Shown one piece after another: positions 1 through 9,973 of a DNA stretch of 32,852 nt. Under the pieces are notes generated by a model. That model made no database searches, was not told the origin of the DNA, and saw nothing but the letters and a program-made list of their open reading frames with translations. The stretch is from positions 1 through 32,852 of the forward strand of contig JAGYHI010000005.1 in assembly GCA_018457335.1 (NCBI GenBank). Reading direction: 5' to 3'. Numbering within the stretch: the stretch's first letter is position 1; every line of letters starts with the position of its first letter. The position numbers and the translations under genes are program-made. The DNA comes from Candidatus Altimarinota bacterium (GTDB lineage: Bacteria; Patescibacteria; JAEDAM01; BD1-5; UBA2023).

Positions 1-705
1 TATTTTTTACGGATTCAAAATAAGCACTTTTTTAATCCGTCAAATTTTTGAGTTTTCCTTATTCTTGTACTCTTTCCGTATGTTGCTTGGACAAACCCAC
101 TTCAATGGTCAATTACCGATAGCGAAGTTTCTATTATTTGGATTTTGCTCATAATTTTCGGTTTCGGTGGCTATATTTTTACATTGGTTTATAAGTTTTT
201 TAAAATTGATTTACTCTTTATTGTGCTTCCTTTTTTGGTGGTACATTTTTTGATTTATTTTACACTTACAAGTGAACCTTCTTTAGCTTCTGTACTTCAA
301 GGAAATACTCACTCTTTTTTAAGTTTTTATACACCTTCATTTTGGATTTTTGTATTTTATATGATAACTGATCCAGGCACTATTCTTAGAAATCGCTTTT
401 CTATGGCTGTTTTTTGAGGACTTGTGGCAATTGGTTTTTATATTTTACAATATTTTATCAATGAAAATTATTCACTACTTGCTTCGCTCTTTATTTTGTC
501 AATGCTTTTGCCAATAATTCGCTTTTTTGATGAAAAAAATCTATACAAGAAAATATCTGTCTGAAACGTCATTATAAGTTTCTTCTTTTTATTTGCTTTT
601 GTATATTTTTTGTGTACAATCGAGAGCAAGTGAAAACCGGAACTTGTTTTTGATAATCGATGCGCCAAACTCATATGTGACAGCAGTTGGATGCCCTATA
701 GATAA
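1..705 (+). CDS. RnfD/NqrB-like multi-pass membrane protein (5' truncated)
   Basis: The frame is open from the window edge to TAA at 703-705 if UGA is read as Gly; it contains four in-frame UGA codons. The visible 234 residues hold about seven hydrophobic membrane spans. The segment FYMITDPGT, followed by an Arg-rich turn and another glycine-rich helix, resembles the F(M)xTDPxT signature of the NqrB/RnfD family, the flavin-binding membrane subunits of the Rnf and Na+-NQR electron transport complexes. No other Rnf subunit is seen here, so a true redox role is unproven; it may be a stand-alone family member serving the surface-protein genes that follow on the same strand. The fold as a polytopic membrane protein is clear; the family assignment is moderate. 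Confidence 0.55.
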
Positions 706-733
706 TGTTTTTATTTTTTTAATTTTTCTTTTT

Positions 734-958
734 ATGATTCGTATTTTATCTGCCATTGGTGCAATTGCACTGATTATTGCTGGAGTGATGATGATGACTC
801 AGCAGGGGATGTTTGCTCAAGATTTAAAATTTGACAAGTATGCGGACGACTTAAAGTATACAAATGTTAACAAAAATGCCTCAATTAGTATTAGTGGAAA
901 TCCTGCGAGTATTGAGGTAAAAAGTAAGTATACATCAATCAATCGTGTCAGTCATTAG
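734..958 (+). CDS. small single-span membrane protein
   Basis: A 74-residue protein of unknown family. An N-terminal hydrophobic helix (about residues 3-21, rich in I/A/M) is followed by a polar, Asn/Ser/Lys-rich tail that would lie outside the membrane. I chose the ATG at 734 because it lies 28 nt after the previous stop and has TTTTTTAA at 715-722 upstream, as several neighbours do; the frame also stays open further upstream, but that would overlap the preceding gene. It contains no in-frame UGA. It sits inside a same-strand cluster of membrane and exported proteins, so it may be an accessory of that cluster. Confidence 0.6.
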   Translation: MIRILSAIGAIALIIAGVMMMTQQGMFAQDLKFDKYADDLKYTNVNKNASISISGNPASIEVKSKYTSINRVSH

Positions 959-985
959 TTTTTATTTTTTTAAAGTTTAATTTCT

Positions 986-2848
986 ATGAAATTTTCTTCG
1001 ATTTCTTTTCTTCAAAAAATAGCCGTATTTTTGCTTCTATTTTTTTGTCCATTTTTTCTATGCAGTATATATGCTGAAAATAATCTTCTTTTGAGTTCTA
1101 AAGCTAATTTATCATATTGGAATGAACCTTCAAACTACACTGAAGAAACACAGTGTATGCAGATATTATCGGATGCTATTAAAAATACTGATGATAGAGA
1201 CTTAAAAGGAGTGGATCTTACCTCAGTCAATGTACCAAATAAATCTGGTATTTATGATTTATCAAAATATTTTGATAAAGAAAATAAACATGGTTTCATA
1301 GGAGCTCGATCATCTCGATATGCAGAAAATTATTTTTTTAGAGCTCGAAGAAATAATATTGGAACTATCTTGACTAATAGGAATTATATCAAATCACAAA
1401 TAGTGCCTTTTGGACAAAATACGAATTTTGAATACCCACTCCAACATCGTCGTGTCAAATGACAATCCCCTGAATGAGATCAATATAAAGATTTTCGTAG
1501 TGAGCTTGTTTATACTCATCATTTAATGGATCAAAAAGGGACATTTGTCAGTTGTGGATATTTTAAAATTATACCAACTGAGGGAGGGTACTCAAATCTC
1601 GATGCAAAAAACTACAAGACAAATGGAGTTGCTGGTGGAAATTCGGGGTTTAAAATCGTAAATGAAAATCTAGAAAAAGTGGTCAACGGAAAAACGTATC
1701 GTTATCTTGTCGGAAAATCAGTAGTCCCGGGGATTGGACAAGATGATGCAAAACTTTTCACGATGAAAATTATTACAGTTGCTTTTGATAATGAGTCAAA
1801 ACTATTTAATGAATATCAAACATTTCCATATCAAGTACAAGCTATGACAGATCTTGATCCACAAGGACAGAGTAATTATTCTGTAATAGAACTTCAAAAG
1901 AAATTTGTTGAACTCGTTTTAAATAAAACTTGTCTTCAAATTCCACATGGGAATAACAATCCATATCCAGCAGGATGTAACGGGGCGGCTCGAGCAAAAA
2001 AACCTGATAGTAAAGTATCTCAAAGTAAAAATCTTTTTGATTGGTTTATTCCGACAACTCACGCAGCACTCCCCCCAGAAGATATTGATCCAGATACTGA
2101 AATGCCGACAAGTGGAGCCTATGTAGGCGAGAGTATGCCATATACTCTTTTAGATAAACTTTTGCAAATTCCAGATGAAGAATTTCAGTCATATATTCGT
2201 ACGGCACTTGTACCAAATATTATAGAAGTATTTAAAAGTGAAAAAGAAAGATGAGTAAAATGGGAGAGTGACTATCAAGAAAAATTCATAGCTTGTGGTA
2301 TTAATTTCCAAGAAAGACTTGAGATTGTGACAGATTATCTTGAAAAAGTTGATGTAAAAAATTGGGATGTGAAAAATATTACTTGGAAAAATCCAAAGTT
2401 TGGGGATTGTATTGTGCCATACCCAGATAAAACACATCTTGATAAGGTAATTCCTGAATCATTTGCTATTAATCAACAAAATGCAAAACTCCATAATGGA
2501 GAAATTGAGATTAAAAAAATCGATGAACCTCAATTTACAGAAGAGCAACTCAAAAAAATGAAAGAAAAAGACGAAAAAGTTCACGAAGTAAATGAGAAAA
2601 TCGATGCTTATTTGCAAGATTTTATAGACGGAAAAATCTCAAAAGATGAATATAACTCACTTATGAGTGGAGCTTTACAGGAGAAAACTCAAATTTTAAA
2701 TGCTTTTGAAAAAGATTTTTCTGAGAAAACTCAAAAAGATACTACTCCAAAAGGAATCTTTCTTTCTTATACAGTGATTGTTGGCATCTTATTTGTAGCA
2801 TTAGGAGTACTTGTTCTTGCTTTTGTATTTAAAAGAAAAAAATCATAA
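986..2848 (+). CDS. exported protein with C-terminal membrane anchor
   Basis: A 620-residue protein, continuous only if three in-frame UGA codons (near 1460, 1475 and 2252) are read as Gly. It begins with a signal peptide (Lys, then a Phe/Leu-rich core ending in SIYA, about residues 1-30). A long extracytoplasmic region with several Cys follows, then an acidic/lysine-rich, probably helical stretch near residues 510-580. It ends with one transmembrane helix and the basic tail KRKKS, so the bulk is outside the cell and the anchor is C-terminal. I do not recognise the family. TTTTTTAA lies at 966-973, 12 nt before the start. The gene is 18 nt upstream of the large secreted protein at 2867, suggesting one operon and a shared surface structure. 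Confidence 0.75.
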
Positions 2849-2866
2849 TTTTTTAATTTTTTGACT

Positions 2867-5800
2867 ATGAAATTCATTCGTCCAATTTTACTGGTTACCA
2901 TTCTTGCTTGTTTATGTTGATTTTTTCAAATTTCATATTGATTGGAACAAGGAAACTGGAAGCCAGTATATTCCGATAAGGATTTGTCTGAATGTGGTCC
3001 ATCTGATTTTATTAATATTAATATTAATGCTACATTAAATCAACAGGGAACGTTTCAAATCGAATCAGTAAAACGGAAAAAAAAGACTATTGATCTTGTA
3101 ATACCAACACCTCAATTTTGGTCAGATTTATTTGGCAATTTGCAATGATTTAACGAAGATTATAAAGATCAGGTAATTTTTTCGAATAAAGAAAGTAAGA
3201 CGACTATATCTGTGCCAAAACGAAATGGAAAATGGACTACATGTGTACGGTCAAAAATTGCACAAACCATTGATAAGTCAGGAATAATTAAAAAAGGGAT
3301 AGAGGTAAAAAAACAGTGTACTTATAATTCAAGTTGGTGAGCAAAACGTTATAATTGTAGTTTTACAGTGAACATTGATAATATTAATTTATATACGGAT
3401 GATTTTTCTTTTAAAGATTCGTTTCCGAAGCATTTTAAGAAAAAAATTGAAGCTGAGAAGAAATTTTTAAATACAATAAAGAAAAAATTAATTGCAAAAT
3501 ATTGAACTTTAGAAAAGGCACAAAATATTTTAAGTAAGAATCTAAAAACAAAATCTTTATCCAAGACATTAGATGTTCTTCTTAAACAAGAATATCCTGG
3601 TTTTTGGAATGATAAACAACAAATTCTACAAGAAATTTCTTCTGAAAAATCTTTAAATAAAAATCATCCTCTTTGTCAATGAAAAACTGGTTTATATACC
3701 ACAAATGGTCAACCAGTAAATCTTTGTAAATTTCTAAAACTTAATTTACAAAGAATATATAGTGTAGATAAAAAAGATCAATGAGGTTTTACCGCCAAAG
3801 ATATATTTGGTGATGATCTTTATGAGTTTGTAAAATATAAACGAGCAACTTATATGTATGATGATCGTGCTCCACATTGTGCATCTGATAAAACCGGATC
3901 GCAACTCGTATATGATACTTGAGCTTCATTATTTGATAAGTCAAATATATATAATGGTGATTGGACATATAAAAATGTGAATTTTAGATTTAAGTGTGAT
4001 GATTCGTTTGATAAATTTGGCCAGCTTTCCGGATGTAAAGAATCATATTCTCAGTGGGCTATGTTGGATAAAATTAATACAAGCACGTCACAGTATGTTA
4101 TTTTTGAAGATAATCTTCAAAATAAAGGAAATACACAATGTGATATTAAAAAAATACTAATTGATAAACAAAATCCAGAAATAGATATCAAACTTGATGT
4201 GAATGATGATTTGATATGAGAACCTATTAATTTTACTTTTACAAGTTCTCTTCAGCCAGCCACAGAATCAACTCCTGCTCATAGCTCTGGATCGTATACT
4301 ATCTCTATGTATGCAAATCCTTTGAAATTATCAGGGTATATGCAAGAGGCTGCTCAAAATTCAGGTGTAAAATCTGTATCTTTTACTGGATATAAGACTA
4401 AATGAAGTCCCTATACGACTTGTTCTTTTACAGAAAAAAAGTCTACAAGTTCTATTTTTTCAGTGAGTCATGATATAAAAAACTTTAATAAACTCACCTG
4501 AGATCAAAATGAAAGTACTCAATATCCTTTTAATATGTTAGTTTCACAAACAGAAACAGAGGGGTGTTATCGATTGATATTAGATGTGAAAGATTATGCT
4601 GGAAATATTCTGACTCGTACTTTTGATGTCGCAGTTGTCCCAAACCTCGATCTAAAAACAACGCTTACAAAAACGTCAAAAGATCCTGTCTATGCAAATC
4701 ACCTCGATACTCATAATTTTACTGTTGAAATTAAGGATAAATGGAAAAATTCGATTCATGATAAAAAATTTGTTAATTTACAATATAAGGGGGAAGATAT
4801 AAAATTATCAAATCAAGACAAAACAGCACTTACTCTTGAATATAATGAGAATACTCCATCAAATGAATGAGGAAAAGTAGATTTTAGTTATAAATCTTAT
4901 ATGCCAGGAAAATTAGAACACAAATTTTCAGTGCAATATCAAGAGTGGGATAAAAAATATAAATCTGTTTGAGGCATAAAAACAATTTCAATACAAAATG
5001 ATAAATTTAGTGATTTTAAAAAACTCTATACTTCACAGATAGATTTTGCTTCAGGTGGTACTATTAAATCTGATCCAGTGATAGCAAAACTTACTATTGG
5101 TTCAAATAATGAAATATTAGTAAATGAGAACAAACAAGAAAAAGCAAGATTGGATGAAATTATAAAAGAGACTATTAAGGTAAATAATACAAAGATTACT
5201 CCTCCAGAAGACGGAAAAGATGTCACAAAATATCCATATACATTTTTAAATCCTGCAAAATGTCAGTTCAAAAATGCTGATTATAAAAGTATTTGTTTTT
5301 ATGCACAAGCCTTGCTTGGAATTACCGCAAAAAATGAGCTTAATATTTGGGCGCGACCGATGATTTCGTATAAATTTAAGAATGGTCCTTTTGTAAAGTA
5401 TCAACTTTCTCCAACTCCAACTGGATATACAAATGAGCCAGTTACACTCTCTGGTGGAACACTTAATGGTATCTATATTGGTGGTCAGCAACGATCAAAT
5501 GGAAAAGATGGAATTGTCTCAAATATGGAAAATATCGGAGGACTGAAAGGTTTTGAATTTACAAATGCTATCAGAAAACAAGTGGCACTTGTAACAAGAA
5601 ATCGAAAAGCAAATGACGGAAAGGTGATTGGAAAAGTTTTGTATGTTTCTGGAGATAAAAACTTAAATGATTTACTATCAAAAGATTGGGAGACGGTAAT
5701 TGTAGAAAATGGGAATCTCACAATTGATGCAAATCTTGAAAATCGTGACAACCCAAAAGGAATTATTGTCACTTCTAACTCAAAAAATACAGGAAATATT

Positions 5801-6223
5801 TATATCAAACCTAATGTCACAAAACTTTCAGCGTTTATCTATGCTGATGGTTCTGTTGAGAGTGTTGATATAAATGGTGATGTATTTAAAAAATCTGATA
5901 TTTCGCGTACAAAATCACTCACAAAACAACTAATGATTTATGGAGGGCTTCTCTCTAAAAATACAATCGGTGGAGCAATTCTCGGAAAACTTGGTGAGAA
6001 ATATATACTCCCAGGTGGAAAATCTACTGATAATCTCGATGAGGCTGTTCGATTTGATCTTTCCTTCCTTCGAATGTATAATTATGGAAAAGATGGATCA
6101 ACTAAATGGTCAAAGGATAATGATGATAAAAAATGGCATCAAGGACACAAGGAATCAACTGTAATAATTCCAAATCCAAAACTTATCTCAAATCCGCCAG
6201 CAGTCTTTAATTTTAAAGAATAA
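2867..6223 (+). CDS. 1118-aa secreted surface protein with beta-rich C-terminal domain
   Basis: One frame runs from ATG 2867 to TAA 6223 when 13 in-frame UGA codons are read as Gly. An N-terminal signal peptide (MKFIRP, then a hydrophobic core with a Cys-Leu-Cys) directs export. The middle third is Lys/Asn/Thr-rich with scattered Cys pairs and looks like Ig-type beta domains (for example YRLILDVKDYAGN). The last 300 residues contain alternating beta-strand motifs (VIVENGNLTI, GNIYIKPNV, AFIYADGSV) suggesting a beta-helix, then VRFDLSFLRMYN. I believe similar C-terminal blocks occur in other CPR surface proteins, but I could not search. All UGA codons lie before about 4980; the C-terminal 380 codons have none. 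It is the last gene before a bidirectional terminator. Confidence 0.8.
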
Positions 6224-6236
6224 ACGGAAGACAAGT

Positions 6237-6266
6237 AAAAAATCCTACAAATTTGTAGGATTTTTT
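6237..6266. terminator. bidirectional rho-independent terminator
   Basis: AATCCTACAAATTTGTAGGATT is an 11-bp self-complementary stem (6241-6262) flanked by A4 on the left and T4 or more on the right, so it works on both strands. It lies between the convergent surface-protein operon (+) and the Nudix gene (-). Confidence 0.85.
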
Positions 6267-6315
6267 ATGATGGTAATTTTTAAAAAAGGTTGGACATCGT
6301 TTTTTAAAATTTTTT

Positions 6316-6906
6316 TTACTCTCTAAATATCATCTTTTTTAACTCTTTATACTTTTTCTCATTAAGTCTTGCTTCGTAAATCATAGATAGGAGATTCCAG
6401 TGGTGTGCAGCAAATTTTGGATTACTAGAAAGATTGAGAAACTCATCAAAATTGACTTCAAAGGTTGAGATTTTTTCTCCGCCATCTGGGGTGATTTCTT
6501 GGATTTTTTTGCATCCGTGAGCTATAAAATAATGGACATACATTACAGTATTATCAGTCCCATCAAATCGAAACCATGACTTCCAATTGTCTGATACAAA
6601 TCCTGTTTCTTCGAGGAGTTCGCGTTGGGCACAGAGAAGGGGTTTTTCATTAGGACTGTCGAATCCGCCACCCGGAAGTGATATAAAAGGTTCTCTTGTT
6701 GGTTGAGTTTGCTCGGTGAGAAGGATATTTCCGTTTTCTAGAATCGGAAGCACAAAGGCACCATCTAAAAACCGTGTTCGTTCAAAACGTGCAATAGAAC
6801 CATCATACATTTCTTGATCCCACTGAAAAATGCGGCTTCGAACTCATTCAAAGACGCATTCTGCATGGTTGGGAATTTTATGGTGATTTGCCTGATTATT
6901 TTGCAT
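6316..6906 (-). CDS. Nudix hydrolase (ADP-ribose pyrophosphatase-like)
   Basis: A 196-residue protein that hydrolyses a nucleoside diphosphate linked to another moiety; the architecture favours ADP-ribose or nucleotide sugars. The Nudix box GX5EX7REUXEEXGU is complete at about residues 81-103, with REL and EETGF visible. Reading one UGA as Gly adds 32 residues before the internal Met of MYDGS. This extension (VRSRIFQWDQE) is the expected N-terminal strand of ADP-ribose pyrophosphatases, so I place the start at 6904-6906. The start overlaps the metG stop by 11 nt, so translation is probably coupled to metG. It is the last gene of the operon, before the shared terminator. Confidence 0.88.
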
Positions 6907-8398
6907 TTGTATCGATTCTATTATAGAGCGGAGGATATTTTTCTATAAATTCAAAACTGTCAGGGGTCACGTTTATTTGTTCTTCTATACTCATATTTTC
7001 ATCAAAAGATGTACTCATACGAGTGAGAAATTCGCTCATTTTTTCTGTGAAAAATGGCATGAGCATAAGAGCAATTTTTCTAAGGTGTACAGCGAGCGTA
7101 TAGAGGATGGTTTCAAATTTATCTGCTTCTGTTTCGATATCTATCTTCCAAGGAGTAGTCTCATCGAGGTATTTATTGAGTTCGTCGGTGTAGGTAAATA
7201 TACTATCTAGAGTATCTTTGATTTTATATGCATCCATTGATTCTTTGTAAAAATCAAATTTTCCATTGCCTATATTTTCATCACTCTCTATTTTTTTTGT
7301 GAGTTTTCCGCCGATTTTGAGAGAGAGTGCATTACATCGAGAGAGGAGATTTCCAAGATTATTCGCAAGTTTCGCATTATAAGTTAAGATTGCTTGTTCT
7401 CGATTAAAATCTCCATCTTCTCCGATAGGGAAGGCTGTCATCAGGTAGAGAAGAAGTGCATCTCGACTATACTCATCACAGTATTCTACAGGGTCGATGA
7501 CATTTCCGATAGATTTTGAAATTTTCTGTCCATCAAGCGTAAAGTGTCCAGTTGTGAGGATTTTTTTTGGGAGTTCGTATCCAGCAGACCAGAGCATTGC
7601 TGGCCAGAAAATCCCATGAAATCGGATGATATCCTTTCCGATGACGTGCATATCTGCTGGCCACCATTTTGGCTCGTCATCTTGACAAGCTGTCAAATAA
7701 CTAAAAAGTGCATCATACCAAACATAAGTGACTTGACTTTTATCAAATGGAAGCGGGATTCCGACCGTATTTCCTTCGCGAGAAATCGAGAAATCTTCGA
7801 GTCCATTTTTGACAAATTCGATGATTTCATTGTATCGATTGCGAGGCTGAATCCAGTCTGGATTTTCTTCATAAAATTTAAGAAGTCTGTCTTCATATTT
7901 TGAAAGTTTGAAAAAATAATTTTCTTCTTCAATTTTTGAGACTGGTTTTCCTGGATGATCTGGACACTCTCCATTTTGTAGGTCACTTTCTTTTTTGAAG
8001 GCTTCACATCCTACACAATACAATCCTGAGTATTTCCCTTTGTAAATATCGCCATTTTCGTAGGCTCGGGCGAGTATTTTTTGAACATATTCTTTGTGAT
8101 TTTCTGAAGTGGTACGAATAAAATTAGTATAACTCATGTCGATTCCGTCCCAGACAGCTTTGTGTTTTCCGGCCATCATATCTGCATAATCCGTTGTAGA
8201 CATACCGAGTTTTTCGGCAGATTCGACGACTTTTTGAGAGTTCTCGTCGACCCCAGTTGTGAATTTTGAATCAATTCCAGAGTACTTATGATACCGAAAA
8301 AAAATGTCTGCAATGAAAGAACTGTACGCGTGTCCGACATGAGGGACGCCATTTGAATAATAAATTGGCGTGGTAATATAAAAAGACTTTTTAGACAT
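6896..8398 (-). CDS. metG: methionyl-tRNA synthetase
   Basis: A 500-residue class I synthetase charging tRNA-Met. The HIGH-type motif is HVGHAY (residues 20-25) after FYITTPIYY, and the KMSKS-type motif is KISKS near residue 294, followed by IGNVIDP. A Cys-rich knuckle (CVGC and CPDH) lies in the connective peptide near residues 130-150. The C-terminal helical anticodon-binding domain is present (NLLSRCNAL, TPWK), but no C-terminal tRNA-binding OB domain follows, as in many short MetRS. It has no in-frame UGA in 500 codons, in contrast to its operon neighbours. It lies 23 nt after the 7TM gene. Confidence 0.97.
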   Translation of the reverse strand: MSKKSFYITTPIYYSNGVPHVGHAYSSFIADIFFRYHKYSGIDSKFTTGVDENSQKVVESAEKLGMSTTDYADMMAGKHKAVWDGIDMSYTNFIRTTSENHKEYVQKILARAYENGDIYKGKYSGLYCVGCEAFKKESDLQNGECPDHPGKPVSKIEEENYFFKLSKYEDRLLKFYEENPDWIQPRNRYNEIIEFVKNGLEDFSISREGNTVGIPLPFDKSQVTYVWYDALFSYLTACQDDEPKWWPADMHVIGKDIIRFHGIFWPAMLWSAGYELPKKILTTGHFTLDGQKISKSIGNVIDPVEYCDEYSRDALLLYLMTAFPIGEDGDFNREQAILTYNAKLANNLGNLLSRCNALSLKIGGKLTKKIESDENIGNGKFDFYKESMDAYKIKDTLDSIFTYTDELNKYLDETTPWKIDIETEADKFETILYTLAVHLRKIALMLMPFFTEKMSEFLTRMSTSFDENMSIEEQINVTPDSFEFIEKYPPLYNRIDTNAK

Positions 8399-8421
8399 AA
8401 AGGGGAAAATTAAAAATACAA

Positions 8422-9960
8422 CTATTCTTCTTCATCATTGAGATGTTTGAGGATTGGGCTAAATCGTACATATTCAAAAACTTGAAGCCCAAGATATCGC
8501 CCCACGAGAATATTAAGAAAGATGATACCAAAAATCAGATCTGGATAAGAAATCAAGAAGTATTGGATAGTCTGGTAATTAAGGATAAAATAAGCAAGTC
8601 AAGTAATAATTGCAAATTGAAAAAGCGTAAAAAACCAACTTTTTGTAAAAAATTTTCCTCCATCTTGAAAGACTTTTTCAGCAATAAATAAACTTGCAAT
8701 CAATGGTACAATAATTAAGTTATTACGAAATGCATCGTACGTAAAAATATTAAATTCGAAGATATTATCAATACCGAGAGCAAGTAAAATTAATAAAATA
8801 TAAATACTAATCAGAAGTGCACGACTTGCATTAAAAAGAAGACGCATCCATTTGTTTATCAAATAAACGAGTCAAACCGCAAGAAAAGCAATCACAAAAA
8901 AGAGGAGAGATAATCTCAATCCAAGATGTGTTAAAATGATAGCAAACAGAATAGGATAATAAATTCCAAAAACATAAAGCCCAATGACCTGTTTGAAGAC
9001 ATTAAAAATAAGAGCAATAGTAGTGAGAACAAGTAAAAATCCGAGAAATTGATAAGAAATTCCACTATAAGCGAGAAACTCAAGGAAACTACTGAGTGTA
9101 AAAAATCCACCTTGTTTTTTGTATGAAAGTATTTTTCCATCAGAAAAAGTGAGATTTTTACGAATTGACCATTGACTTAGAAGTCCTGAAAGTTGACTCT
9201 CATTAAGAAGCGATACTTCTTTTGCTTTTATCTTAGAAAGAGGAAGGGCAAGGACTTTTGAGAGGAAGGCGTGTGAGTACTTTGAAATGATATAGATTCT
9301 TTTTTGAGAAAAATCTACTTTTTTGATTTTTTGAAGGGTTTCGATTTGAGAAAAAGTATTTAAGATGTCTCAATGTCCAAAAATAATTATATCACTTTCA
9401 TCAAAATATTTCCAATAATGCTGGAGTTGTTCAGATGTAATCTTACTTCCAATAGGAAAATACTCAAAAAGAATATTATTGACTTTAAATTGATTTTTAA
9501 AATCTGCTCCGTATGTATCACCTTGATCCTGAGCATTGAGATAGGTGATTACAGAGTTGTAAACTTGTACAGGTAAAATAATCGATCCTGTACATTTTGC
9601 TTCTTCAGACTCTATAAAATCTGCTTGAATGGTATAATTTCCTGCTTTTTGAAAAATCTGAAGCGATTTATTTTTGGTTGAATTATTTTTTATTGGATTC
9701 TTTCCAAGAAGTGTTTGGAATTTAATGCCAGAATTAATGACTTCTCATTTTGAATTTAAAACTTTATATTCATAAGGTGTGTTGATTTTCGTGTTGGTTG
9801 GTCATTCTATTTTATAGAGATTTTCACAGGTTTCCAATGGTAATGTTTGTGTATTATCAGATATACTACTACCAGTATTATTTATACTTGTGCCTGTATT
9901 TTCTTGAGCAAAGGAAATAAGAGGGAAGAGAAGAAAAATAAGAGAAAGAAAATATTTCAT
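8422..9960 (-). CDS. exported domain plus 7TM membrane protein (inactive-transglutaminase-associated type)
   Basis: A 512-residue protein continuous with five UGA codons read as Gly. A signal peptide (FLSLIFLLFPLISFAQ) is followed by an extracytoplasmic region of about 250 residues, then about seven transmembrane helices. The membrane part has GLYVFGIYYPILFA, LGLRLSLLFF, RALLISIYILL and GRYLGLQVFEYVRFSPIL, which recall the family '7 transmembrane helices usually fused to an inactive transglutaminase'. In that family the typical genomic partner is a RimK-like alpha-L-glutamate ligase homologue, and exactly such a gene lies 13 nt upstream here. The pair may modify or handle a peptide at the membrane; the substrate is unknown. 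The family call is good but made by eye. Confidence 0.7.
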
Positions 9961-9973
9961 AAGAAATTAAAGT

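Noticed and set aside
593..733. Start of the small membrane protein at ATG 593
   Set aside because: It would overlap the preceding membrane protein by more than 100 nt; ATG 734 follows its stop and has the usual TTTTTTAA upstream.
7544..8007. Plus- and minus-strand frames within metG
   Set aside because: Shadows of a well-conserved MetRS; no independent signals.
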